Source of the DNA: a virus
IMG/VR virus record: IMGVR_UViG_3300028548_005375
Span: 1 to 23,442 of that record
Length of the DNA stretch: 23,442 nucleotides
Reading direction: 5' to 3' (one strand)
In this document: piece after piece, positions 1-5,534 of the stretch
How positions within the stretch are numbered: the first letter of the stretch is position 1
Layout: every line of letters starts with the position of its first letter
Notes under the pieces: model-generated
The model's input: only the letters and a program-made list of their open reading frames with translations
What the model was told of the DNA's origin: nothing
The model's database searches: none
Translations under genes and position numbers: made by a program

Positions 1-220
1 CAGCGCGGCCACCCAATCGGTCAACATTGCTTGGAATTCTGGTAATCCTGCAACTAGTATTTATGTAAATGGATCAGATGCATTTAACATTAATCTCTAT
101 GTATCTAGCGCAGACATTCTGACTGCTGGAGAGACAAGTGCGCTGTACCTTACCGGGCCAACTTTTTTGGGCTTCTCGTGCTTTATGACACAAACTGATT
201 GCGAGGAAAGTGGCGGATGA
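1..220 (+). CDS. Phage tail/structural protein, C-terminal fragment
   Basis: An open frame enters from the left edge (codons begin at base 2) and ends at TGA 218-220, giving about 72 residues of C-terminus. The piece is rich in Ser, Thr, Asn and Gly with alternating hydrophobics (AFNINLYVSSADIL, SALYLTGPTFLGF), as in beta-rich tail fibre or tail appendage domains. It ends just before a lysis-type cassette, where the last tail gene often lies in lambda-like phages. Its stop overlaps the start of the next gene (ATGA), so the two are translationally coupled. Function is inferred from position and composition only; no family motif is visible. Confidence 0.6.
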   Translation, partial: SAATQSVNIAWNSGNPATSIYVNGSDAFNINLYVSSADILTAGETSALYLTGPTFLGFSCFMTQTDCEESGG

Positions 221-726
221 GTTTAGCAGAAACAGAGCTAACAATAGGCGGCACAAGCTTTAAGGGTGTATATATCGCCATACTTCTCAGCCTTGCAACT
301 ACTCTGGGCGGTGGCGTTTGGACTGCCAGTAGCCTTTACGGACGCTTAGAGTCTGTTGAGTCTCGTCACATACCCGACATTTCTCCAATTCAAGAACAGA
401 TCATAGCGGATAAGCAAGAGCTTTTAAGCGCGATTAAATTAATCCAAGCAGAGTTAGAAGCTAATGACGTATCGCAGTTACAGGGAAAGCTAAGTGCTTT
501 GGGTGTCAACCTGGCAACCATAGCGGAGCAGCAGACTAAGTTGTTGCTGATTGATGACAATGTTCAAGACCTTGAAAAAGCGATTGAGGCCATGAAAGGT
601 ACAGTGACTAAGGCCGAGCTGATTACTCAAAGCGTATCGAAAACTGATGCAAAATTGAAGTCAATTCAGAATGAGATAAATCAACTTTGGGATGGGATGG
701 ATTACATAAGCAACCCACTTAAATAG
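217..726 (+). CDS. Membrane-anchored coiled-coil protein, possible lysis accessory (spanin-like topology)
   Basis: This 169-residue protein starts at ATG 217, which overlaps the upstream TGA and has GAGGAAAG about 8 bases upstream; a TTG at 199 is a less likely start. Residues about 16-40 form one transmembrane segment (GVYIAILLSLATTLGGGVW). The rest is a long hydrophilic alpha-helical region with heptad-like spacing, probably a coiled coil. The segment NDVSQLQGKLSALGVNL resembles small membrane proteins I recall from marine phage lysis cassettes. One N-terminal membrane segment plus a coiled coil is the layout of inner-membrane spanins, and a 3-TM holin follows directly. No lipoprotein partner (o-spanin) is visible, so the spanin role is unproven. 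Confidence 0.7.
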   Translation: MSLAETELTIGGTSFKGVYIAILLSLATTLGGGVWTASSLYGRLESVESRHIPDISPIQEQIIADKQELLSAIKLIQAELEANDVSQLQGKLSALGVNLATIAEQQTKLLLIDDNVQDLEKAIEAMKGTVTKAELITQSVSKTDAKLKSIQNEINQLWDGMDYISNPLK

Positions 727-735
727 GAAAACAAA

Positions 736-1110
736 ATGCTTCAAGCACTCATATCGCCAGTGGCAAACCTTGTCGGTGGCTATTTAAAAAACAAGTCAGA
801 AGAGAAACAAGCAAAGCACCAGGCTAAGATGAGCGTTATCCAAAGCGATGCTGATTGGGAAGCAAAGATGGCTAGCGCTTCGGGCGAATCTTGGAAAGAT
901 GAATATCTGATTGTGCTGTTAACATCGCCTGTCATTGCGATTATGTATGGAGCTATGACTGACAACCCTGAAATTATTGAGCGCGTTAAGTATGGGCTGC
1001 AAACACTTGAGCTATTGCCAGATTGGTTTTCCTACATGCTTGGCGTAGGCGTGACCGCTTCCTTTGGAATTAAAGGCGCTGACAAAATTATGAAACTAAA
1101 AGGTAAATAG
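736..1110 (+). CDS. Holin of the 3-TM (GTA_holin_3TM) type
   Basis: This 124-residue protein begins LISPVANLVGGYL, has a charged Lys/Ala/Glu stretch at about 18-40, then the family-typical SGESWKDEYLIVLLTSPVIAI and PDWFSYMLGVGVTASFG segments. This order (short N-terminal hydrophobic helix, charged linker, SWKDE, two membrane helices, basic tail ending KLKGK) matches the three-TM holins associated with gene-transfer-agent release. It would form inner-membrane lesions that release or activate the endolysin. It sits 9 bases after the coiled-coil membrane protein, but the endolysin is about 9 kb away in the window, so lysis functions are split unless the circular genome brings other genes close. 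Confidence 0.82.
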   Translation: MLQALISPVANLVGGYLKNKSEEKQAKHQAKMSVIQSDADWEAKMASASGESWKDEYLIVLLTSPVIAIMYGAMTDNPEIIERVKYGLQTLELLPDWFSYMLGVGVTASFGIKGADKIMKLKGK

Positions 1111-1121
1111 AGGCTAGAGAT

Positions 1122-1175
1122 ATGGCTTATAAACAGTTAGGAAAAGCTAAGAAAAAAAAGAAAATAAAAAAGTAA
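1122..1175 (+). CDS. 17-residue lysine-rich peptide
   Basis: This very small frame encodes MAYKQLGKAKKKKKIKK. AGAGG at 1109-1113 lies 8 bases before the ATG, a good Shine-Dalgarno spacing, and it follows the holin stop by 11 bases in the same direction. Ten of 17 residues are Lys. A peptide this basic could bind nucleic acid or anionic membrane. It may also be a chance frame in an A-rich stretch. It is included because of the ribosome binding site and its position as the last gene before attP. Confidence 0.4.
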   Translation: MAYKQLGKAKKKKKIKK

Positions 1176-1187
1176 ATAACACTTAAT

Positions 1188-1221
1188 CATGGGGCAATCT
1201 TGATTTCATGGGGCAATCTTG
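1188..1221 (+). repeat. Integrase arm-type sites, P-side pair
   Basis: The 15-mer CATGGGGCAATCTTG occurs exactly at 1188-1202 and 1207-1221, with a period of 19 bases (about two helical turns). The TGGGGCAA core recurs inverted at 1351-1358 and direct at 1417-1424, on the other side of the tRNA-derived core. Paired direct repeats outside a core site are the usual form of arm-type sites bound by the N-terminal domain of tyrosine integrases. The assignment is from pattern and location. Confidence 0.72.
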
Positions 1222-1252
1222 GTTTTGCTAAATCGCTACAGCGCAGTGAGAA

Positions 1253-1305
1253 TGGTGCACCCGGAGGGATTCGAACCCCCGACCAAGTGGTTCGAAGCCA
1301 CTTGC
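1253..1305 (-). other. attP: attP core: 3' part of a tRNA-Arg(UCG) gene
   Basis: Read on the minus strand, this segment is a tRNA from the anticodon arm to CCA. It has the stem AGTGG/CCACT around loop CTTCGAA (anticodon TCG), variable loop TGGTC, T arm GGGGG-TTCGAAT-CCCTC (one G-U pair), acceptor strand CGGGTGC, discriminator A and CCA. The matching 5' acceptor strand GCACCCG and a D arm are absent upstream, so this is not a whole tRNA gene. Phages that integrate into tRNA genes carry just such a 3' segment to restore the gene. Strand exchange probably occurs in or near the anticodon loop. Confidence 0.85.
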
Positions 1306-1328
1306 AAATAGTCGATTAACCTTATATA

Positions 1329-1341
1329 AATCAATCACTTA
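1329..1341 (+). promoter_or_regulatory. Candidate IHF binding site in attP
   Basis: AATCAATCACTTA fits the E. coli IHF consensus WATCAANNNNTTR at every defined position. It lies between the attP core and the inverted arm-type site at 1351-1358, the position IHF sites occupy in lambda-type attP to bend DNA so integrase can bridge core and arm. The match is short and assumes the host IHF shares this specificity. Confidence 0.55.
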
Positions 1342-1350
1342 CTAAAATAA

Positions 1351-1424
1351 TTGCCCCAAGCAATACATATGTGAGTGGCTTTAAAGGCTATATATAGCGC
1401 GGCATTAGTTTTTCTGTGGGGCAA
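1351..1424. repeat. Integrase arm-type sites, P'-side
   Basis: TGGGGCAA occurs inverted at 1351-1358 (within AATAATTGCCCCA) and direct at 1417-1424 (TGTGGGGCAAATTTT), just downstream of the integrase stop. Both are followed by A/T-rich bases like the P-side pair. They complete an attP of roughly 240 bp with sites on both sides of the core. The single outermost copy at 1417 is the least certain. Confidence 0.58.
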
Positions 1425-1427
1425 ATT

Positions 1428-2537
1428 TTAACGCTGAAATGGTATTACAATCTCTGGCTTTCTACGATAAACGCGGTTAGTTGTTGCGGTACTGTGATGC
1501 TGTAATAGTTTAGCAGCGTGTTCAGCTGATTCAACGTCTGATGCAGTCTTTGCTCTTAGGTCGCGCTCTTGGAATTTTTCAGTTAAATCAGTCTCCTTTA
1601 TAGCTTTAGACATTGCCCTTTGCCACTGGCTGTCAAAATTGCTTGTCTCGCCATCTTCATTGACTAGCGGCTGACCAGTAGAGCTTGCAAACAGATAAAT
1701 GCATTGCACTTTCAGCCACCTGGTTCTCCAGATCATAATGTTATCAATAATTTCTCTTAACCCAGTTGATTGACCTTCAAACTCAAAAGGCAAGAATGAT
1801 GCCTTACCTCCTTTTTTACCTTTCGTTTTTTGCCTTTTTGAGAAATGCAGACCGTCCTTTGTGATGTCGCTTAATTTAATTCTAAGCAGCATTGACTTGT
1901 CTTTACCTGTTGCCATCTTTAAAGGAATATAAACCTTTAAAAGCGCATTACAGACCTCAAGCAAAGAATCTAACTCGTCATCAGTTACATATCTATCCCG
2001 ATCATTAATAGGAATTTTACCAACGATAGATTTGGATGGATGTTGTATTTCACACCCCCATTCGATTGCTTTCGAAAAAATATGTGACAAAACTTCAAGA
2101 TCAAGGTTTGCGCGTTTGGCGCTTAAATTGTGATGTACATAATCCCTGTATTGGAATACCTGATGTGTTTTAAAGGCTATTACTGGCTGATCTGGGTCAA
2201 AGACTGACCTTAACCGCGTCATTGATTGCAGATTGCTTTTTTGCGTTTGTTTAGCTTTGTTGGGTATGACTTGCGTTTGATAGCGCGTAAACAATGCGCC
2301 TAGCGTGTAAGGCTTTTCAGAGGTAGATATTTTTGATGCCCAAAACTCAAAGGCTTTTTTCTCTGCAATTTGCAGCGTTTTGCCAGAGCCTAACTTGACC
2401 TCTATTTTATTACCCCAGAGGTGTGCTACAGATTTAGATACTCTGTACCAAATAACAAATTGACCCTTTTCACCGCGTTTTCTTAACCGCCAGTTTTCAG
2501 GATATTTTTTGTTCTGTTTCAACTTTTCATTAACCAA
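1428..2537 (-). CDS. int: Tyrosine site-specific integrase
   Basis: This 369-residue protein directly flanks the tRNA-derived attP. Near its end are ERDLRAKTASD (box II region), LLQHHS, and NRVYRRKP with the presumed nucleophile Tyr357, followed by a 12-residue tail. The middle ATGKDKSMLLRIKLSDI aligns with the box I region, but the usual catalytic Arg (TGxR) is replaced by Asp213, and the box II His position is Arg. The N-terminal part should contact arm sites. An ATG at 2612 would overlap the upstream gene by 83 bases and encode residues unlike an integrase, so the TTG at 2537 is preferred; TTG 2522 is also possible. It catalyses phage integration and, with a directionality factor, excision. 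Confidence 0.9.
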   Translation of the reverse strand: MVNEKLKQNKKYPENWRLRKRGEKGQFVIWYRVSKSVAHLWGNKIEVKLGSGKTLQIAEKKAFEFWASKISTSEKPYTLGALFTRYQTQVIPNKAKQTQKSNLQSMTRLRSVFDPDQPVIAFKTHQVFQYRDYVHHNLSAKRANLDLEVLSHIFSKAIEWGCEIQHPSKSIVGKIPINDRDRYVTDDELDSLLEVCNALLKVYIPLKMATGKDKSMLLRIKLSDITKDGLHFSKRQKTKGKKGGKASFLPFEFEGQSTGLREIIDNIMIWRTRWLKVQCIYLFASSTGQPLVNEDGETSNFDSQWQRAMSKAIKETDLTEKFQERDLRAKTASDVESAEHAAKLLQHHSTATTNRVYRRKPEIVIPFQR

Positions 2538-2730
2538 GTGATGCAAAATCCATAGTATATGCTTTAAGTTGCGGCTCTTGAAATTGCTCAACTGGAACAA
2601 CAAAAGAGCCATCTGGCCTAATCCTATAACTATATCCCATAAAATCCAAGACCTTTAACTGTTTCGATCGGCTCTTTGCCGCTGTCAATTCTTCAACATC
2701 GTTAGCTGACAGCCAGAATTTAACTAGCAT
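2530..2730 (-). CDS. DUF4224-family protein, candidate excision directionality factor
   Basis: This 66-residue protein (MLVKFWLSANDVEELTAAKSR...) has the pattern of DUF4224 proteins: a short helix with an LSxxDVxELT motif, a Ser/Lys-rich turn (KSRSKQLKVLDFMGYSYRI) and a conserved RPDGSFVVP. Such proteins are typically encoded immediately upstream of phage integrases. ATG 2730 has AAGGA at a good distance; ATG 2739 has the same motif with no spacing. Its end overlaps the integrase start, implying coupled translation. Small integrase-linked proteins often direct excision, but no HTH characteristic of Xis is evident, so the role is inference. Confidence 0.72.
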   Translation of the reverse strand: MLVKFWLSANDVEELTAAKSRSKQLKVLDFMGYSYRIRPDGSFVVPVEQFQEPQLKAYTMDFASLG

Positions 2731-3007
2731 CGCTTTCATCCTTCATCTTCTTAGTTCTAAAAAACCCATCATGCTCCGGGTTATAAGCCATGAATAACCT
2801 CGCATAGTACGCGATGAAATCGTTACTGATCTTAAAGCTGTCACCCTTTGTTTCTAACGCAGTCTCCCACCTAATACGGTTAATGATTAACCAGGCGCTT
2901 GATTGCACAAGACCAGCATCAATAGCCCTATGAGTGAAGCGTTCAAACATCTGATAGACATGAGGGTTTTGATTGTGCCAAGACCACCACTTTTGTTTTG
3001 TAGACAT
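2720..3007 (-). CDS. Conserved phage protein of unknown function
   Basis: This 95-residue protein contains NPHVYQMFERFTHRAIDAG, RIRWETALETKGDSFKISND and AYYARLFMAYNPEHDGFFRTKK. I recognise this pattern from many small phage proteins encoded in early regions, but no function is established to my knowledge. GAGAGGTG lies just upstream of ATG 3007, and TAATG couples it to the preceding short gene. The protein is rich in aromatic and basic residues and has no membrane segment. A nucleic-acid or host-interaction role is possible but not shown. Confidence 0.78.
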   Translation of the reverse strand: MSTKQKWWSWHNQNPHVYQMFERFTHRAIDAGLVQSSAWLIINRIRWETALETKGDSFKISNDFIAYYARLFMAYNPEHDGFFRTKKMKDESDAS

Positions 3008-3093
3008 TAGTCACCTCTCAAGATGCAATAGCAATACGTTGCGCTGGCAATACAAAATCCAATAAGAAATATACCCATTATCAAATCTCCCAT
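3007..3093 (-). CDS. 28-residue single-TM small protein
   Basis: This short frame encodes M-G-D-L-I-M-G-I-F-L-I-G-F-C-I-A-S-A, then TYCYCILRGD, mostly one hydrophobic helix. GAGGA lies 7 bases before its ATG. Its start abuts the upstream stop (TAA then ATG), and its stop overlaps the next start as TAATG. That exact fit between two leftward genes supports real translation. Several Cys residues lie at the C-terminal end of the helix. It could be a membrane-acting early peptide, such as a host-takeover or exclusion factor, but only size and hydrophobicity support this. Confidence 0.55.
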   Translation of the reverse strand: MGDLIMGIFLIGFCIASATYCYCILRGD

Positions 3094-3225
3094 TTATTCG
3101 TCCTCGCTTTGTTCGGCAAAACAATCATCACAAACAGGCTCTTCAACCTTGTTAAATTTTAAATACTCAGCAGGGCTGTAATCGTCATCCCTCCAAACAC
3201 CACAGATTTCGCATTTGTAGATCAT
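3094..3225 (-). CDS. Small zinc-ribbon-like protein
   Basis: This 43-residue protein (MIYKCEICGVWRDDDYSPAEYLKF...) has two Cys pairs, CEIC near the start and CDDC near the end, spaced as in a compact zinc ribbon, with an acidic C-terminus ending QSEDE. The start at 3225 is chosen because AAAAGGAGAGAGAGAC precedes it; a longer frame back to 3354 overlaps the preceding gene and encodes unrelated sequence. Function unknown; zinc ribbons of this size mediate protein or nucleic-acid contacts. Confidence 0.68.
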   Translation of the reverse strand: MIYKCEICGVWRDDDYSPAEYLKFNKVEEPVCDDCFAEQSEDE

Positions 3226-3244
3226 GTCTCTCTCTCCTTTTAAG

Positions 3245-3275
3245 CGGCTCGTTGGGTACGGTGAGCCAAGCCGTA
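3245..3275 (-). promoter_or_regulatory. Alternative RNA hairpins upstream of zinc-ribbon gene
   Basis: In the 61-base gap between two leftward genes the + strand has GGCTC (3246-3250), TACGG (3257-3261), GAGCC (3263-3267) and CCGTA (3271-3275). GGCTC pairs with GAGCC and TACGG with CCGTA, but the pairs interleave. The mRNA could therefore form either hairpin or a small pseudoknot just before the AAAAGGAG ribosome binding site. Five-base stems are weak, so this is tentative. Confidence 0.3.
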
Positions 3276-3286
3276 AGGGGACGGTT

Positions 3287-3559
3287 TCAGAAAGGAATAT
3301 CCTGCTCCATCTCCGTAATAGACATACCAGCAACAGCAGACCTAACTTGCTCAATACCGTTGTTGTGTACTTGCTCCTTTGGCGAGTAGCTGGTTTTCAT
3401 ATACTTAGCCCCAGCTTTACTCGTGTTAATCCACGCACTAAACCAATACTCAGTGCCGTCAATCATGGCGCTGCCCTTATAATCAGGATGTGAATCGGTT
3501 TCTTTTTTATCGTTCTTAAATAGAACGCCCTCATTATCCTTCTGCTGATACTCGCTCAT
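3287..3559 (-). CDS. SSB-like phage protein with C-terminal DIPF tail
   Basis: This 90-residue protein contains NEGVLFKNDKK, HPDYKGSAMIDGTEYWFSAW and INTSKAGAKYMKTSYSP, a compact beta-strand pattern resembling small OB-fold-like phage proteins. It ends EMEQDIPF. The acidic DIPF end is the signature C-terminal tip of bacterial SSB, which binds RecO, PriA, exonuclease I and other partners. ATG 3559 has AAAGGAG 8 bases upstream and overlaps the previous stop as ATGA. With the candidate annealing protein at 4115-4957 it suggests a recombination/repair module. Direct homology to canonical SSB is not evident, so ssDNA binding is inferred. Confidence 0.65.
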   Translation of the reverse strand: MSEYQQKDNEGVLFKNDKKETDSHPDYKGSAMIDGTEYWFSAWINTSKAGAKYMKTSYSPKEQVHNNGIEQVRSAVAGMSITEMEQDIPF

Positions 3560-3750
3560 GCTGATTGCTCCTTTCCAAACCATTCAAATACACTATCTCT
3601 ATTAACCAACCAGACATCACCAAATAGGCTGTGCAGTCTGGATTCCCCTTCCGTAAAACCCCATTCATCAACAAAGCTGACATAGTTATGCTTTAAGCTT
3701 TCAAGCATTAAACCGTCAACGACGTTGCTGGCATCTATTGCTTTATTCAT
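3556..3750 (-). CDS. Small phage protein, unknown function
   Basis: This 64-residue acidic protein (MNKAIDASNVVDGLMLESLKHNYVSFVDEWGFTEGESRLHSLFGD...) has no recognised family. It has no membrane segment or metal motif, and carries several Trp/Phe residues in a predicted mixed fold. Its last residues KEQSA are encoded by the same bases that form the next gene's ribosome binding site. Its own start carries an identical leader. It lies within the leftward early operon between the coiled-coil protein and the SSB-like protein. Confidence 0.65.
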   Translation of the reverse strand: MNKAIDASNVVDGLMLESLKHNYVSFVDEWGFTEGESRLHSLFGDVWLVNRDSVFEWFGKEQSA

Positions 3751-4118
3751 GCTGATTGCTCCTTTAAGATGTCCGACTCAAATAAATCCCAGTCAAAATG
3801 CAAAACCTTAAAGCCATCTAGACTTGATAGGCTTTCGATATTGTCCAAGTCAGCCTGGTGCGTTTGTTTCATTGCTACCATTGCTCCGCGTTTTTCCGCT
3901 ATCTGAATTTTAAGCGCAAGAATTTCAGCACTAATTTTGTCTTGATAGACCTTCATTTCCTCTACCGTCAAGTCTTCATACTCGTTCACTTCTTTCATGG
4001 TCTTTCCCCTTGTTAACAGTTGTTTGTAATTCATATCTGGATCAACGTATTTAAAGCCGTCATAAACCAGCGTTCCGTTTTCTTCCGCTTCAATTAAATA
4101 GTTTCCTATCTTGCTCAT
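3747..4118 (-). CDS. Coiled-coil phage protein, unknown function
   Basis: In this 123-residue protein, residues about 45-95 form a charged helix (YEDLTVEEMKVYQDKISAEI...KIQIAEKRGAMVAMKQ) with coiled-coil character. The C-terminus has SLDGFKVLHFDWDLFES, ending KEQSA like the next gene. ATG 4118 has AAAAGGAG upstream and overlaps the preceding TGA. An internal ATG (MKEVNEYEDL) preceded by GGGGAAAG could give a shorter form of about 83 residues. No family recognised. Its position next to the candidate annealing protein suggests an accessory role in recombination or in early host takeover. Confidence 0.65.
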   Translation of the reverse strand: MSKIGNYLIEAEENGTLVYDGFKYVDPDMNYKQLLTRGKTMKEVNEYEDLTVEEMKVYQDKISAEILALKIQIAEKRGAMVAMKQTHQADLDNIESLSSLDGFKVLHFDWDLFESDILKEQSA

Positions 4119-4957
4119 TGCTGGCTCCTTTTTACGCTTTGAAGTTTTGGTTTAGGGTCGGCTGCTGTCTTAGTTAATGCTCTAACTTTCTCAGTGAGTG
4201 TTTCGCCAAGAAGCTTTTTAAGATGATTCTTCTCAAGCAAACTCAACTCATCTAAAGCCTCAAAGCACCCAAAACCATCTTGTTGATCAAGGAGCTTTTC
4301 CATATCTTTAGTTAGATTTTGCCAAGCTATAAGACCCTCACTATCCAGCTTTCTAAAAAGCTTTTTGTTGCTTGTGATTTTCCCCGGAACAAAGCCGCTA
4401 AAAAGGTCTGTTTGTTGCTCTTCTGTTAAGGTTGACAAGAATGCGTTAAAGGACATTGCGTCTTGATTGTTAAAGCACTTATTGAAAAAGGCTCGTTGGT
4501 CATCAGTTAAAAGACTTGCTGGTGCAGTGCCATCTTCAGGGACATCGTTTATCGATGGAGGGCGAGCTTCTTTAAAATCATCAGCCTCATCTTCTGAGTA
4601 GACATGACCATGCAACCCAACAAGTTTTAAAATAACGCGATCTTTAGCGCGTTTCTCAGCCATCGCAAAGGGGTAGGCGTTCTTGTTGTTGTAGGGTGCA
4701 GCCTCACCAAAGGACCATTCAGACTTGTCACCCAAATGACCTGTTACAACGATGACAACATTCTTTGAGTTAATGTCGCTCTCAACGATGGTTGGAGGAT
4801 CAAAGGTAATCTTCTTGTGCGCGGCTACTCGCTCAAGCGCTTTATGCAGGACTACAAGCGTTTTATTTTGAGGTAATTCCCAGCAAGCTGTGTCAGGTGT
4901 CTCGCCAATTTCTTTTAAAACATCACCCACCAGTTTAGGCACGTTGTTCTTTTTCAT
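4115..4957 (-). CDS. Candidate single-strand annealing/recombination protein (Rad52/ERF-like)
   Basis: This 280-residue soluble protein has an N-terminal domain of about 130 residues carrying AYPFAMAEKRAKDRVILKLVG (residues 94-114). The AEKRAxxRxIL pattern recurs in phage proteins of the ERF/Rad52-type single-strand annealing group that assist recombination. A low-complexity linker (about 125-150) is followed by a helical C-terminal domain (LTDDQRAFFNKCFNNQDAMSF, LLEKNHLKKLLGETLTEKVR). It is the largest gene in the leftward early operon and lies two genes upstream of the SSB-like DIPF protein. The start at 4957 overlaps the upstream stop as ATGA. The family assignment rests on one motif and context; a structure comparison would settle it. 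Confidence 0.55.
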   Translation of the reverse strand: MKKNNVPKLVGDVLKEIGETPDTACWELPQNKTLVVLHKALERVAAHKKITFDPPTIVESDINSKNVVIVVTGHLGDKSEWSFGEAAPYNNKNAYPFAMAEKRAKDRVILKLVGLHGHVYSEDEADDFKEARPPSINDVPEDGTAPASLLTDDQRAFFNKCFNNQDAMSFNAFLSTLTEEQQTDLFSGFVPGKITSNKKLFRKLDSEGLIAWQNLTKDMEKLLDQQDGFGCFEALDELSLLEKNHLKKLLGETLTEKVRALTKTAADPKPKLQSVKRSQQ

Positions 4958-5169
4958 TGTGATGCCCTCGCAGCCAAACCAATTCGGGTTATGTTCTCGC
5001 CACGTTTAAGTGCTTCATGAGCATCTTCATAGCCTTCATGATATTCAACTGCCGCACAATTAAAATCTTGCTTGCGGTTATGAATTCGGTGATTCCAGCC
5101 ACGCAAATACTCACTGTTTTGTGGTCTGTCAGAAGAAAACACTTCTGTAATTTGCTCTAATATATTCAT
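4954..5169 (-). CDS. Small phage protein, unknown function
   Basis: This 71-residue protein (MNILEQITEVFSSDRPQNSEYLRGWNHRIHNR...) has YHEGYEDAHEALKRG near its end. The RGWNHRI and EGYEDA segments look like a short helical phage family in which Trp/His/Tyr are conserved, but I cannot name it. AAGGGGAAAGGT directly precedes ATG 5169; a longer frame to 5220 would overlap the upstream gene and begins with unlikely sequence. It overlaps the candidate annealing gene by 4 bases (ATGA). Confidence 0.6.
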   Translation of the reverse strand: MNILEQITEVFSSDRPQNSEYLRGWNHRIHNRKQDFNCAAVEYHEGYEDAHEALKRGENITRIGLAARASQ

Positions 5170-5188
5170 ACCTTTCCCCTTAAGAAAT

Positions 5189-5515
5189 TTAAGAACGCCC
5201 TTCAATAATCCCGATTGCATACTCAGTCACTTGATCAAAAACAATCTCACCAAGCGTTTCAAAGTCTGTGTTTGCAACAGCCAAAAGAATTGCATCTGCA
5301 ATGCGTTCCGTTTGTAAGACGTTCTGTCGTCGTTCGTAAAAACCTCCACCACTCGGATAAGGGTCTGCCACACCATTCACACTAAATGCTTCCCACAAAA
5401 TATCGTGGTCGATTAATGTGTCGCATATTTGTGAGTGAGTAATTGTCTCAACAATCAAAGGATATTCTGGCGGGTTGAGTCGGTCGCTTGCATCGTCGTT
5501 CCATTCAAAAGTCAT
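5189..5515 (-). CDS. Phage protein, unknown function
   Basis: This 108-residue acidic protein (MTFEWNDDASDRLNPPEYPLIVETITHSQICDTLIDHDILWEAF...) has a Gly-rich turn (YPSGGGFYERRQ) and a helical C-terminal half ending GIIEGRS. AAAGGGGAATTAATA places the ribosome binding site correctly for ATG 5515; a longer frame from 5551 would run into the HTH gene. There are no metal motifs or membrane segments. It is the second gene of the leftward operon, after the Cro-like regulator, so it is expressed early. Confidence 0.62.
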   Translation of the reverse strand: MTFEWNDDASDRLNPPEYPLIVETITHSQICDTLIDHDILWEAFSVNGVADPYPSGGGFYERRQNVLQTERIADAILLAVANTDFETLGEIVFDQVTEYAIGIIEGRS

Positions 5516-5534
5516 TATTAATTCCCCTTTCCCA

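Noticed and set aside
1253-1330. A full tRNA gene on the minus strand
   Set aside because: The 5' acceptor strand and D arm are missing; only the anticodon arm to CCA is present, so it is an att core.
1428-2612. Integrase starting at ATG 2612
   Set aside because: The first 25 residues lie inside the DUF4224 gene (83-base overlap) and look like out-of-frame sequence; TTG 2537 leaves an 8-base overlap.
3224-3493. 89-residue frame on the + strand
   Set aside because: Antisense to the SSB-like gene, no ribosome binding site, and inconsistent with the leftward operon.
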